Shown: in pieces, positions 1-6,503 of the stretch
Numbering within the stretch: the stretch's first letter is position 1
Layout: every line of letters starts with the position of its first letter
The notes under the pieces: model-generated
The model's input: only the letters and a program-made list of their open reading frames with translations
Databases searched by the model: none
What the model was told of the DNA's origin: nothing
Translations under genes and position numbers: made by a program
DNA from: a virus
Strand: one strand, 5' to 3'
DNA length: 37,070 nucleotides
Virus record (IMG/VR): IMGVR_UViG_3300046328_001234
Coordinates: 1-37,070 of that record

Positions 1-584
1 GAAATCTGCCTCTGCTCCGAGTCTTTATTACCCGTAAGGGTGTTAAGAGAAAAGGGGTGCTCTAATATTTCTCTCTGTTGATCACTCTGTTGATCAATAT
101 GATGATCACTCTGACAGAGTGGATCAAAATGATCCGATGCTAGTTCATTTTGATCCGATGCTAGTTCATTTTGATCCGATGCTAGTTCATTTTGATCCGA
201 TGCTAGTTCATTTTGATCCGATGCACCAACAGCCTCAGTCAAGGCGAGTAGTTTCTCGTAGTCGATTCGATACCACTTCGTTCGATTGCCTCGATTCTTG
301 TTAAAATCATCTGAGATAAGTAGTCCGTCTTTCTCAAGGGCTAATATCTGCCGCTTCATGGTTGGAAGAGGAATAAAATCTAGGTCTTTATGCCATTTTG
401 CGTAACTGTTAAAAACCCAGTAAAAACCCTTGAAGAAGTGGGTCTTATCTGACTTTCTTGAGTAGATCTTTATCCAGAAATGGATTTGCTGCATAATCAC
501 AGCTTTCGAGATGCTCCCTAGAGCTTTGGCTAGGGTTGGAGAGAAGCTTTTTGGCTCCTCATCAAAAAGATACTTGTTATTCAT
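1..584 (-). CDS. Replication initiator-like protein, N-terminal part (continues across the circular junction)
   Basis: Translated from ATG at 584 the frame is open to position 1, about 194 codons with no stop. The start MNNKYLFDEE, followed by SPTLAKALGS and VIMQQIHFWI, resembles the winged-helix N-terminus of phage and plasmid replication initiators (replisome organisers). Residues 1-115 look like a DNA-binding domain. Residues about 122-150 are a tandem heptapeptide (SDQNELA, four copies plus part), followed by a Gln/Asp/His-rich linker. The ATG overlaps the stop of the upstream RHH gene as ATGA, which implies translational coupling. At position 1 the leftover bases TC join the reverse complement of position 37070 in phase with the frame at 36557-37070, giving 366 codons in all. 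dnaB follows directly. The initiator role is inferred from fold-like N-terminus, repeats and neighbours; no catalytic motif is visible. Confidence 0.8.
   Translation of the reverse strand, partial: MNNKYLFDEEPKSFSPTLAKALGSISKAVIMQQIHFWIKIYSRKSDKTHFFKGFYWVFNSYAKWHKDLDFIPLPTMKRQILALEKDGLLISDDFNKNRGNRTKWYRIDYEKLLALTEAVGASDQNELASDQNELASDQNELASDQNELASDHFDPLCQSDHHIDQQSDQQREILEHPFSLNTLTGNKDSEQRQI
79..114. repeat. Three 12-bp repeats with TGATCA cores (possible origin element)
   Basis: TGATCA palindromes start at 79, 91 and 103, exactly 12 bp apart; units one and three are TGATCACTCTG followed by T or A. They lie inside the initiator gene, next to the 21-bp array. Regular helical spacing of palindromic boxes beside iterons is typical of replication origins or partition sites. 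They encode part of the protein linker on the minus strand. Confidence 0.6.
131..224. repeat. Iteron-like array: 21-bp direct repeat, 4.5 copies, inside the initiator gene
   Basis: Four identical 21-bp units start at 131, 152, 173 and 194, with a 10-bp partial unit at 215-224. Each begins GATCCGATGCTAGTTC and ends in a T-run. 21 bp is two helical turns, and each unit encodes one SDQNELA heptapeptide on the minus strand. Iterons inside the initiator gene that also encode an interdomain linker are the known arrangement of the lambda O gene. The perfect nucleotide identity, including third codon positions, argues for selection or recent expansion at DNA level. Likely the binding site of the encoded initiator (inference). 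Confidence 0.75.
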
Positions 585-826
585 AGCTGCGCTTCCTTGC
601 TGGTGGTTTCATACTTAGCGCTAGTCTCCGCCAATTGCGGTGATCGCCCATCAGAAGCACCGTACTGACCGATTTCTGCTAACCTATCTAGCCCAAGACT
701 GACTAAATACTCAAGGGTATCGCATGGGCGATTACCTCTTTCAACCGCCAATAAATCGATCTCTTTTTTAAGCGTTGGCTTCATCATGAATGTGACGCTT
801 TTCTTCTTTTCAATATTCTCAGACAT
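581..826 (-). CDS. Ribbon-helix-helix (CopG-like) regulator upstream of the initiator gene
   Basis: An 81-residue protein starting MSENIEKKKS. The segment SVTFMMKPTLKKEIDLLA, followed by a second helix ending VSLGLDRLAE, fits a ribbon-helix-helix DNA-binding fold (beta strand, helix, turn, helix). The start at 826 is preferred over the ATG at 850 because GGAG precedes it at good spacing and 850 lies at or before the expected transcript start. The stop overlaps the initiator ATG (ATGA). A small RHH protein co-transcribed ahead of rep is the layout of the pLS1 CopG-RepB copy-control pair, so this is probably an autorepressor of the replication operon (inference). The tail after residue 50 is polar and unrecognised. 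Confidence 0.75.
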   Translation of the reverse strand: MSENIEKKKSVTFMMKPTLKKEIDLLAVERGNRPCDTLEYLVSLGLDRLAEIGQYGASDGRSPQLAETSAKYETTSKEAQL

Positions 827-853
827 AAAATTGCTCCGTTGCTTAACCATCCA

Positions 854-882
854 ATAATTCCATAATTAATGGATTTCGTCAA
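854..882 (-). promoter_or_regulatory. Promoter of the replication operon with a palindromic operator in its spacer
   Basis: On the minus strand -35 TTGACG (882-877) and -10 AATTAT (859-854) are separated by 17 bp. The near-palindrome CCATTAATTATGG (872-860) fills most of the spacer, a typical repressor site. The expected transcript start lies about 20 nt before the RHH start codon at 826. Read as the autoregulated promoter of the RHH-initiator-dnaB operon; not experimentally shown. Confidence 0.6.
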
Positions 883-1015
883 CCCTTGCTGTGGTTTTGC
901 GGTAAAAAGCGATCGCCACAAATACGCCACAAAATCTAGTCAAATAGCCAATTAGCGATCGCATCCGCCTAAAAACATAGGACAATCGAGCAGAAGATAC
1001 ACATAGGCGAAGCAA

Positions 1016-1720
1016 TTGGCTACTAAAAAGCAATCCCAATCCACTGCACTATTTAACCCTCAAAGCTTAATTTCGGTCAAACCTCTAACCGACAACCAAG
1101 CAAAAACACTTGAACACTGGGCGGGAAATTACAACTTGATTCTGAGCGGGCATGCTGGGACTGGCAAGACATTTTTAGCTCTGTGTCTTGCTCTCAAAGC
1201 CCTGTTTCTCAACAAGCATGAGAAGGTGGTTATCTTCAGATCGATTGTAGCGACTCGAAATATCGGTTTCCTGCCAGGTACTCAAGCGGAGAAAGAGGGG
1301 GTGTATGAAGACACCTACAGGCATTTGCTGAGTGAGTTGCTCCCCAATACTCCAAATGCCTATGACGCGATGAAAAAGCAGGGTGCGCTTGAATTTAGGT
1401 CTACAAGCTTTATTCGAGGGAACACCATCAACAATGCGGTGATTGTCGTCGATGAGTTTTCAAACCAGACATACCATGAACTCAGCTCGGTAATTACCCG
1501 TATCGGCAAGAATTGTCGAGTTATTTTTTCTGGCGATTTCTACCAGTCTGACTTGCGTTATGACGACGAAAAAGCAGGGGTGCTTGATTTTTTAGAGGTG
1601 CTATCTCACATGCCTGAAGACTTCAAGCGTATCGATTTTGGTATTGAAGATATCGTGCGTAGCGGAATAGTCAAGAGATTCTTGCTATCAGAATATAACT
1701 TGAGGAAGTCGGCGGCTTAG
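1016..1720 (+). CDS. phoH: PhoH-like ATPase
   Basis: A 234-residue P-loop protein of the PhoH/RNA-helicase-like family. Walker A GHAGTGKT is at residues 45-52, Walker B VIVVDE at 142-147, and a later IFSGD at about 170-174 is typical of PhoH. PhoH-type ATPases are common in phages and phage-like elements; their exact role (an ATPase linked to RNA metabolism or phosphate stress) is unsettled. The start is TTG at 1016, after a purine-rich AGGCGAAG. The gene diverges from the replication operon, and its stop overlaps the stop of the convergent RHH gene by four bases. It lies outside the main plus operon and probably has its own promoter in 883-1015. Confidence 0.9.
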   Translation: MATKKQSQSTALFNPQSLISVKPLTDNQAKTLEHWAGNYNLILSGHAGTGKTFLALCLALKALFLNKHEKVVIFRSIVATRNIGFLPGTQAEKEGVYEDTYRHLLSELLPNTPNAYDAMKKQGALEFRSTSFIRGNTINNAVIVVDEFSNQTYHELSSVITRIGKNCRVIFSGDFYQSDLRYDDEKAGVLDFLEVLSHMPEDFKRIDFGIEDIVRSGIVKRFLLSEYNLRKSAA

Positions 1721-1965
1721 TCGCCGTCGCCGTCTTTAGATTCAGCGATCGCCTCTAAAGTGCTTAGGCGATCGCTGAATTCCGCCATCTTCTCTTCAAC
1801 CTGCTGAATCCGAACCTGAAGTGCTGGTTTCCGATCTGACATACCCAACTCTTTGTTTAGCAAGCTTGTCACAAAGTCCGTTTTTGTCTGTCCTGTCTGA
1901 CTGAGCTTTATGTCGATCTTCTCGGATAATTCGTCCGAGATGTTCAGCCCTAGATATTTAGTCAT
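1717..1965 (-). CDS. Second small RHH-type regulator with coiled-coil tail
   Basis: An 82-residue protein. The N-terminal segment YLGLNISDELSEKIDIKL, followed by a second helix ending SLLNKELG, fits the ribbon-helix-helix fold. Residues about 50-75 (RIQQVEEKMAEFSDRLSTLE) look like a short coiled coil. The acidic C-terminus is KDGDGD. It is transcribed away from the plus-strand membrane/packaging operon and adjoins its promoter region, which carries repeated ATTTAA boxes, so it may repress that operon and itself. The 3' end is convergent with phoH and shares the TTAG overlap of stop codons. Confidence 0.7.
   Translation of the reverse strand: MTKYLGLNISDELSEKIDIKLSQTGQTKTDFVTSLLNKELGMSDRKPALQVRIQQVEEKMAEFSDRLSTLEAIAESKDGDGD
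1740..1780. repeat. 15-bp perfect inverted repeat built on two HIP1 octamers
   Basis: Arms 1740-1754 and 1766-1780 are perfect reverse complements, each containing GCGATCGC, around an 11-nt loop. The repeat lies in the coding 3' part of the second RHH gene, just past the convergent phoH stop. It could fold in phoH read-through RNA and act as a weak terminator, but no T-run follows. HIP1 is itself palindromic, so two nearby copies form such a hairpin easily. Confidence 0.5.
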
Positions 1966-2072
1966 TTAATTTATATTTAACAGGGTTTAATTTTGGCATA
2001 ATAGCTCAGAAACCAACCTATCAGAGCTATAGATGAATTGCAAATATAAAGACGACAGAGTTTTGACGGGGG

Positions 2073-2101
2073 TTGACAGGTAGTATTTAATAGTGTTAAA
2101 T
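2073..2101 (+). promoter_or_regulatory. Promoter with overlapping inverted repeat, upstream of the membrane/packaging genes
   Basis: -35 TTGACA (2073-2078), a 17-bp spacer and -10 TTAAAT (2096-2101). The inverted repeat ATTTAA-TAGTG-TTAAAT (2085-2101) covers the spacer and the whole -10, and further TATTTAA boxes occur near 1973 and 2103. This fits a repressor-controlled promoter, most likely bound by the adjacent RHH protein (inference). The transcript would start near 2108. Confidence 0.6.
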
Positions 2102-2147
2102 GATATTTAATACGAGATACAAATAAGCAATCGCGCTTTTTTATTTC

Positions 2148-2510
2148 TTGTTAAATTTCCGACTCGATCCAACCTACTCCGAAACCTGCGCCGCAATGAC
2201 AAGATCAGATCAGACTCATTCAGAAAAAAGGCAGTGGTTTTTGGCAGTTTTAGGAGGTGATATTGAACCCAACACTGCCCAAGTTGCTAAAGCTGTGGGA
2301 GTTGTTAGCAGGACAATCTTGACGTGGAGAAAAAGAGCTGAACAGGAGGGCTATCCTACTGGAATCTACGATGGTAATAACGGGTGGGTCTTTCCGCCCG
2401 ATCATCTGAGCGAACTTTTCAACTTTGTCTCTACTCGAATCAAACCATGTACCTACAAGTGGATGCAAGACACCATAAATCAATGGAACCAACAACAACC
2501 AGCGAAGTAA
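2148..2510 (+). CDS. Helix-turn-helix protein, function unknown
   Basis: A 120-residue protein with a helix-turn-helix-like segment at about residues 42-68: NTAQVAKAVGVVSRTILTWR. This is the pattern of homeodomain-like or terminase-small-subunit-like DNA-binding modules. The C-terminal half has YKWMQDTINQWNQ and no recognised domain. The start is uncertain: TTG at 2148 gives the longest frame, ATG at 2196 is the first ATG, and neither has a convincing Shine-Dalgarno site. First gene after the plus promoter at 2073-2101; it could regulate the following membrane cassette. Confidence 0.6.
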   Translation: MLNFRLDPTYSETCAAMTRSDQTHSEKRQWFLAVLGGDIEPNTAQVAKAVGVVSRTILTWRKRAEQEGYPTGIYDGNNGWVFPPDHLSELFNFVSTRIKPCTYKWMQDTINQWNQQQPAK

Positions 2511-2875
2511 GGGGTAGCGCAAGCAAGGCTACTCGTGCTGCCCGAAAGGGATCAAAAGCCACCCCCACCGAAGAGCAAACCAAGTCAATTGTTAGCCGTA
2601 TTGACGATGCTAGAAAACTAACTCAGTCAACACAAATTGAGCAAGCCCAAGAGTACGCTGATACCGTAACAGATCAGATAACATCCTTGGCAACACCTCT
2701 TATCGGCTTAGGCTTGGTAGAGAAAGGAATTGATTCAATGAGGGGTGGAGGTAAGATGGCGGTAGCTTTTTTGCTCTCTACGAACAGTACTGGGATAGAG
2801 ATCGAGAATGTTTTTGCCCAGACATCCAATACCCTTTTAGATCCCTTAGCCCAAGCTCTACTGACTGGGAGCTAA
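2483..2875 (+). CDS. Hypothetical protein, 131 aa
   Basis: I chose ATG 2483 (MEPTTTSEV) because the longer frame from 2384 lies wholly inside the preceding gene and reads as out-of-frame sequence. The N-terminal 40 residues are basic and Ala/Ser/Thr-rich, and the middle is helical. A moderately hydrophobic stretch (SLATPLIGLGLVEKGI) is followed by LDPLAQALL. No family is recognised. It overlaps the upstream gene by 28 bp and precedes a broken membrane-protein gene. Its place in the envelope cassette suggests a structural or membrane-associated partner (inference only). Confidence 0.55.
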   Translation: MEPTTTSEVRGSASKATRAARKGSKATPTEEQTKSIVSRIDDARKLTQSTQIEQAQEYADTVTDQITSLATPLIGLGLVEKGIDSMRGGGKMAVAFLLSTNSTGIEIENVFAQTSNTLLDPLAQALLTGS

Positions 2876-2912
2876 TAGACATGCTAGACACCGCCGCAAT
2901 GCAAGACGATTT

Positions 2913-2948
2913 AGGAGCCGCTTGAGGAGCCGCTTGAGGATCCGCTTG
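2913..2948. repeat. Three 12-bp direct repeats (AGGAGCCGCTTG)
   Basis: AGGAGCCGCTTG at 2913-2924 and 2925-2936, and AGGATCCGCTTG at 2937-2948. They encode an EPLEEPLEDPLAD acidic repeat in the frame of the gene annotated from 2960. They sit exactly where that frame has to be joined to the upstream ATG at 2881, so repeat instability may have caused the frame problem. Confidence 0.75.
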
Positions 2949-2959
2949 CCGACTCTCCA

Positions 2960-3475
2960 TTGCCTAGACGTAGACCCACTGTTAGACCCAGCCAAGCACC
3001 ATCCACCAGTCTGGTTGCACCAACGCGAGAGCCGATACGACCAAAAATTACTACAAAATTCTGGTCATATATTGGGATGGCGGTAGTCTCAACAGCTTTT
3101 GTGATTGCGGCGATCGTGAACAGTCAACCAAAGCCCCCTGAAGTTGTCCAACCTTTTAAAGTAAAAACACTTGACGACGCGGCTCCCGATATCCTCAAGC
3201 GCAATTCTGCTCAGCAAGTAAAGAGCTTGGAACAAACTAACGCTGCCGCAAAGGAAGCCCTAGCCCAGTCCGACAACGCCGCAATCCGCAAAATTGCTAC
3301 CAAGCATCTACTTGACGCATTGAAGGCTATCAACTCAGGCGACAAAGAGTGCTTGCGCTCCGAAATCGGTCTCGATTGCTGGCTAAATATCCAAGAGGGC
3401 TTGTGGGCTGATCGCCTAGAGCAAGCATCTTTGGTTATGGATGGCGGACAAATGCTGGCAGCTTCGGCTCAGTGA
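2960..3475 (+). CDS. Single-pass membrane protein of the envelope cassette (interrupted at both ends)
   Basis: The 171-residue frame from TTG 2960 has a basic Pro-rich N-terminus, one membrane segment at residues 35-54 and a soluble helical C-terminal part with a Cys pair (KECLRSEIGLDCW). The natural gene is probably longer. ATG 2881 has GGGAG upstream and encodes MLDTAAMQDDL, then ends at TGA 2923. A +1 shift at TTA-G (2911-2914) continues as EPLEEPLEDPLADSP into this protein. At the 3' end, the TGA at 3473 is followed in the same frame by about 52 sense codons ending at 3634, four bases into the next gene. Function unknown. Neighbours (translocase, wall hydrolase) suggest an envelope complex. 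Confidence 0.65.
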   Translation: MPRRRPTVRPSQAPSTSLVAPTREPIRPKITTKFWSYIGMAVVSTAFVIAAIVNSQPKPPEVVQPFKVKTLDDAAPDILKRNSAQQVKSLEQTNAAAKEALAQSDNAAIRKIATKHLLDALKAINSGDKECLRSEIGLDCWLNIQEGLWADRLEQASLVMDGGQMLAASAQ

Positions 3476-3634
3476 AGAGCTATTGAGTTGGCTCGCTCAG
3501 GCAGTGTCGATCTCCCTAAACTCGATCTTGAAATAATCAAACTGGCTCTACGCGATCGCTATAATACTCGGCTTGCCTTACTCCAATCTAACGCCAATGC
3601 AAAGGCGCGTATTTTTAACAAAAACGGGCTATGA
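3476..3634 (+). pseudogene. Same-frame 3' remnant of the membrane protein after an in-frame TGA
   Basis: Directly after TGA 3473-3475 the same frame continues RAIELARSGSVDLPKLDLEI and beyond to KNGL, ending at TGA 3632-3634. That stop overlaps the ATG of the translocase gene as ATGA, the coupling used elsewhere in this operon. The composition is normal coding sequence and includes a HIP1 site. Read as the original C-terminus cut off by a nonsense change (CGA or similar to TGA), or reached by read-through. Confidence 0.65.
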
Positions 3635-5016
3635 AGAGATCGACAATAAATATCATGCTTGGGCTTAGCTGCTTTGCGTGGCTTTCCGCTGCTGGATATT
3701 CCGCTCTAATTCCTAGAGACTATATGTTCACAAGTCCCGAAGAGTGGAAGGCTGCTGACTCCGCTCTTAACGATCGCGGAGTCAATATAAAGCTAGAGCC
3801 CAACTCATACAACAGCCCTATCGCAACCATTCTTTGCTTAGTACCAGCAATCGCCTCTGGTATTTTGCTGGGGGCGAACCTTGAGGATGAAGAGTCAGCA
3901 AAGGCGGATGAGCCCCCAGCAGCCGAGCCACGAGCAAGGCAGTCGGGCGCATCGCCAACGATCGTCAACAGGATTACAAATACCAATATTAATCCTGCGA
4001 TCGCTAATCAGCCTACCCGACAACCCGCTAGAGTCACCAAGCCCACTCGGTTTGAAGAGGAATTCTATGATGACGAACAACCTGTAGCTGTCACCGAATA
4101 TTCCAAAGGAGGAGTATTCACTGGTGATATTATTGGAGAAATCGCCGCCACAGATTTACATGTGCTGATTGCCACAAAAACAGGCGCAGGTAAATCCACT
4201 CTTCTTAAAGCTGTTATTCAAAGAATAAAGAAGGACAGCCCTGCCTCCAAATTCGGTATAGTTGATCCAAAAACAACTGACTGGCTTGGGCTTCAAGGCG
4301 AGGAAGGTGTGGTCACATACCTAGATCAAGATAGCCAAGAAGAGCAGCTCGATGCAGCTTCTGAGCAGATTAGCCACGCATTTCAAATTCTGAAGAACAG
4401 GATTCGTGCCAAGCAAAAGGCGTTACGCGAAGGTGGAAAAACCCCAGTTTTTGCGCCTCAATACTTAATCCTCGATGAATGGTGGGTGTTGCAAGATATG
4501 ATCGCCTTCTCGAAGAGGGAGGCGGAATTCTTTGGAATGCTCAATCAGGTCGTGGCTATGGGTAGGGAGATGAACGTTCGGCTTATCTTGGTCAGCCAAA
4601 CTCACCTGTGCACTCAGATCGGGTTTAGCGATCCAGTCAGGGGTTGCTTCTCCGTCCTCGCTTTGGGGCGTATGGGTGCAAAGAACGATGTTGGTTATAG
4701 ACCAATTGAGGCGGCGCTCGCTGATGCGAAACTGTTTCCAAACAAGCAGCAACGTCTATCGCTTGCTGCTACTCTTGGAGACGCGATCGCGCTGGCGAGA
4801 AAACAAGGCGATCGCCCAGTACTGCTCACCACAATGGGTATACCCAAAATCGCCCTGATGCCAGATCTCAAGCATTTGGATGACTTCAGGTTCGACTCCG
4901 AGGAGTCGGATGATGCTGAAGATCCGATGGGTGATCTTATTGCTGAACTCGATAGGATTGCCGCGATCGAGAGTCAGACAAACTTAGTCCCGTTCCCCAA
5001 AGCGGTTAACTTATGA
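3631..5016 (+). CDS. FtsK/VirD4-like membrane-anchored DNA translocase ATPase
   Basis: 461 residues. Two N-terminal membrane segments (about 7-26 and 63-82) are followed by a polar linker to residue 155. A P-loop ATPase domain then has Walker A TKTGAGKST at 182-190, Walker B YLILDE at 278-283 followed by WW, and a sensor-like LVSQTH near 320-325. This is the architecture of FtsK/HerA and type IV coupling-protein ATPases, which pump DNA or protein at the membrane. The ATPase core is compact, and no C-terminal FtsK gamma domain is visible. It sits between membrane proteins and a TM-M23-lysozyme protein with 4-bp overlaps. Likely the motor of an envelope-spanning transfer or egress complex (inference); a virion packaging role is an alternative. 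Confidence 0.8.
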   Translation: MKRSTINIMLGLSCFAWLSAAGYSALIPRDYMFTSPEEWKAADSALNDRGVNIKLEPNSYNSPIATILCLVPAIASGILLGANLEDEESAKADEPPAAEPRARQSGASPTIVNRITNTNINPAIANQPTRQPARVTKPTRFEEEFYDDEQPVAVTEYSKGGVFTGDIIGEIAATDLHVLIATKTGAGKSTLLKAVIQRIKKDSPASKFGIVDPKTTDWLGLQGEEGVVTYLDQDSQEEQLDAASEQISHAFQILKNRIRAKQKALREGGKTPVFAPQYLILDEWWVLQDMIAFSKREAEFFGMLNQVVAMGREMNVRLILVSQTHLCTQIGFSDPVRGCFSVLALGRMGAKNDVGYRPIEAALADAKLFPNKQQRLSLAATLGDAIALARKQGDRPVLLTTMGIPKIALMPDLKHLDDFRFDSEESDDAEDPMGDLIAELDRIAAIESQTNLVPFPKAVNL

Positions 5017-5543
5017 ATGTATCAAATATGCCACCCCAAGGTGGAGGAAGAGATAGACCAATGAAAAGTGTTAACCCAGATGATTTTGCTATTGTTTACG
5101 GAAAAGGCGGTTCAGTCGCGATCGACTATGACCGCGATGGTAAGGCTGATGGTAGACCCTCTGGAGAGCCTCCTCTCTGGATGGTTGACTCGAAAAACTG
5201 GTGGTCGATCACTGTCGCTGTACGCGCCTTGTTTTCTGCCGCTTGGCACAACAAATTAGCCGCAGTCGGCTTGTTCTTCGCCGCACTCGGAATTCTCCCG
5301 TTCGTGTGGATGGGTGGCTTAGCCTTGCTATCCAAGGATGCTCGGCAACTCACAAACGCTGAGGGCGGCGGACATTCGGGTGCGATGGGCAACAACCTTG
5401 TTGTCAATATCAAAAATACCGTGTCTGGTCCTGTTACATCGGTTTACAACGACACGATCGAAGCAAACCTCAAGGGTGCTAACGACGTGGCGTTCTCATC
5501 ACCCCGCGAAGGCAGAGCAGCTTCCGCTTCTACACGTCGATAA
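5013..5543 (+). CDS. Hypothetical membrane protein
   Basis: 176 residues; ATG overlaps the translocase stop (ATGA). The N-terminal region is polar and contains DYDRDGKADG, a calcium-loop-like acidic motif (DxDxDGxxD). A hydrophobic membrane segment lies at about residues 81-105, preceded by an amphipathic stretch from 63. The C-terminal 65 residues are polar and low in hydrophobics (NNLVVNIKNTVSGPV). No family is recognised. Operon position makes it a probable partner of the translocase. Confidence 0.7.
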   Translation: MNVSNMPPQGGGRDRPMKSVNPDDFAIVYGKGGSVAIDYDRDGKADGRPSGEPPLWMVDSKNWWSITVAVRALFSAAWHNKLAAVGLFFAALGILPFVWMGGLALLSKDARQLTNAEGGGHSGAMGNNLVVNIKNTVSGPVTSVYNDTIEANLKGANDVAFSSPREGRAASASTRR

Positions 5544-5565
5544 TCCACAACCCGTCAAAGATACG

Positions 5566-5742
5566 ATGTTAAAAAAAATGGTTGTTACATTGGGAGCCTC
5601 GGCTTGCGTCTTCGCAGTCGCGCTACCACTATCGGCTCAAGAAGGGAGAGTTTTCTGCCCAGGTGAAACTTTCACCAGACCAGCAGGATCTGTTTGTCCA
5701 GCACCAGCACCACCTCCGCCACCAATAGAGATGCGGAAATAA
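5566..5742 (+). CDS. Small secreted or periplasmic protein
   Basis: 58 residues from ATG 5566. Residues 1-24 (MLKKMVVTLGASACVFAVAL) form a typical signal peptide, with a cleavage-like PLSAQ at 22-26. The mature part is only about 33 residues, with two Cys and a proline-rich tail PAPAPPPPP. The open frame extends upstream to 5338, but that part overlaps the preceding gene and reads as noise. Possibly a small envelope component that spans peptidoglycan through its Pro-rich tail (inference). Confidence 0.65.
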   Translation: MLKKMVVTLGASACVFAVALPLSAQEGRVFCPGETFTRPAGSVCPAPAPPPPPIEMRK

Positions 5743-5755
5743 CCAGAATACGTCA

Positions 5756-6244
5756 ATGAAGAAGCGTGATATAGCGATAAACTTAGCTCTGCCAGCTTTG
5801 GTTATCGCTTTCTTACTAAATATGGCTGAAGAAGGCTATCTAAAATTCGTGGATCTGCGACCGATCGCAGAAACAGAATTAGCCAAAGTCCTTGATGGGA
5901 ATAAAGATGATTGCATCACAATCCCAACCCAAACCACGCCCGTTCCCATGTCTCAGGCACTCAAGCTTGAAGGTAAGACAGTAAGGCAAGTACTAAAAGA
6001 ATTTCCTACCTATTTCTGCGAAGGTAGGAGCGGCGCTATTAAATATTTCAAATTCCTCACAGACTCGACTATCCCTTTATATGTAACGTTTGAAAAGAGT
6101 TTAGACGAGCCGATTACCTATGCTTTTAACGAACCAAAAGCAGCGCCTACCTCCAAAACCGAGACTGGAGGACCTGCCAGAAGTAGATCAATTCAACTAC
6201 CACGAAAGACTGGAACTGACGGAAAGGCGATGGAGAAGCGCTAA
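5756..6244 (+). CDS. Membrane-anchored hypothetical protein
   Basis: 162 residues. An N-terminal hydrophobic anchor at about residues 8-22 (INLALPALVIAFLLN) is followed by a soluble domain with two cysteines (DDCITIP and TYFCEG), possibly a disulfide in the periplasm. The C-terminal 40 residues are basic and low-complexity and overlap the next gene by 125 bp. No family is recognised. Placed between a secreted peptide and the wall hydrolase, it is likely another part of the same envelope cassette. Confidence 0.65.
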   Translation: MKKRDIAINLALPALVIAFLLNMAEEGYLKFVDLRPIAETELAKVLDGNKDDCITIPTQTTPVPMSQALKLEGKTVRQVLKEFPTYFCEGRSGAIKYFKFLTDSTIPLYVTFEKSLDEPITYAFNEPKAAPTSKTETGGPARSRSIQLPRKTGTDGKAMEKR

Positions 6245-6503
6245 AGTCTTTGCGATCATACTCCTACTGGTATTTATGCTCGTCAAGCCTTTAAACGATA
6301 CCCTGAAATGGTCTTACAGGTTGGTGGGATTACCCACCACCGATGCTTCCAAGCTCGCGACGAGCAAAGAATATAAGCCCAGCGACATCTTAAACCAACC
6401 TCTCAAGGAGGGTGATATCGTTTCTGGCTTTCTCATTCGGCTTATGGCGAGCGCACGAAGCCGAATGAGAAAGCCAGCTCCAAGCATGGAGGGGTGGACA
6501 TAG
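6120..6503 (+). CDS. N-terminal membrane-anchor part of the M23-lysozyme wall hydrolase (frame broken)
   Basis: From ATG 6120 the frame encodes a polar cytoplasmic leader, a membrane segment at residues about 42-56 (KVFAIILLLVFMLV) and an extracytoplasmic linker ending LKEGDIVSGF at 6430, the usual lead-in to an M23 peptidase domain. From there the frame is wrong: it reads through a perfect 20-bp palindrome and stops at TAG 6501-6503. The M23 domain resumes in the frame of 6494-7363. Removing 5 (or 2) bases in the palindrome joins them as one protein of about 412 residues. Confidence 0.65.
   Translation: MLLTNQKQRLPPKPRLEDLPEVDQFNYHERLELTERRWRSAKVFAIILLLVFMLVKPLNDTLKWSYRLVGLPTTDASKLATSKEYKPSDILNQPLKEGDIVSGFLIRLMASARSRMRKPAPSMEGWT
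6424..6477. repeat. Perfect 20-bp palindrome (14-nt loop) inside the M23 peptidase gene
   Basis: Arms 6424-6443 and 6458-6477 are exact reverse complements; the loop is 6444-6457. The right arm plus loop encode the genuine M23 sequence (YGERTKPNEKAS), so the left arm appears to be the altered copy. The palindrome coincides with the frame break. It has no transposon-like flanking repeat, and its length fits template-switch correction of an imperfect hairpin, or a recoding signal. Confidence 0.9.

Noticed and set aside
131-224. Repeat array as a CRISPR
   Set aside because: The units are contiguous with no unique spacers, and they keep a reading frame.
119-304. Plus-strand open frame with a DPMLVHF repeat
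   Set aside because: It is the complement of the 21-bp iterons inside the minus-strand initiator gene; no ribosome site and no sense outside the repeat.
3473-3475. Genome-wide TGA recoding
   Set aside because: TGA ends many intact genes here, including dnaB's upstream partner and nrdJ, so it is a normal stop in this element.
5338-5565. N-terminal extension of the small secreted protein
   Set aside because: It overlaps the preceding gene and would bury the signal peptide mid-protein.
6424-6477. Insertion sequence or MITE at the palindrome
   Set aside because: No target-site duplication and no terminal repeats beyond the palindrome; the right arm is native coding sequence.
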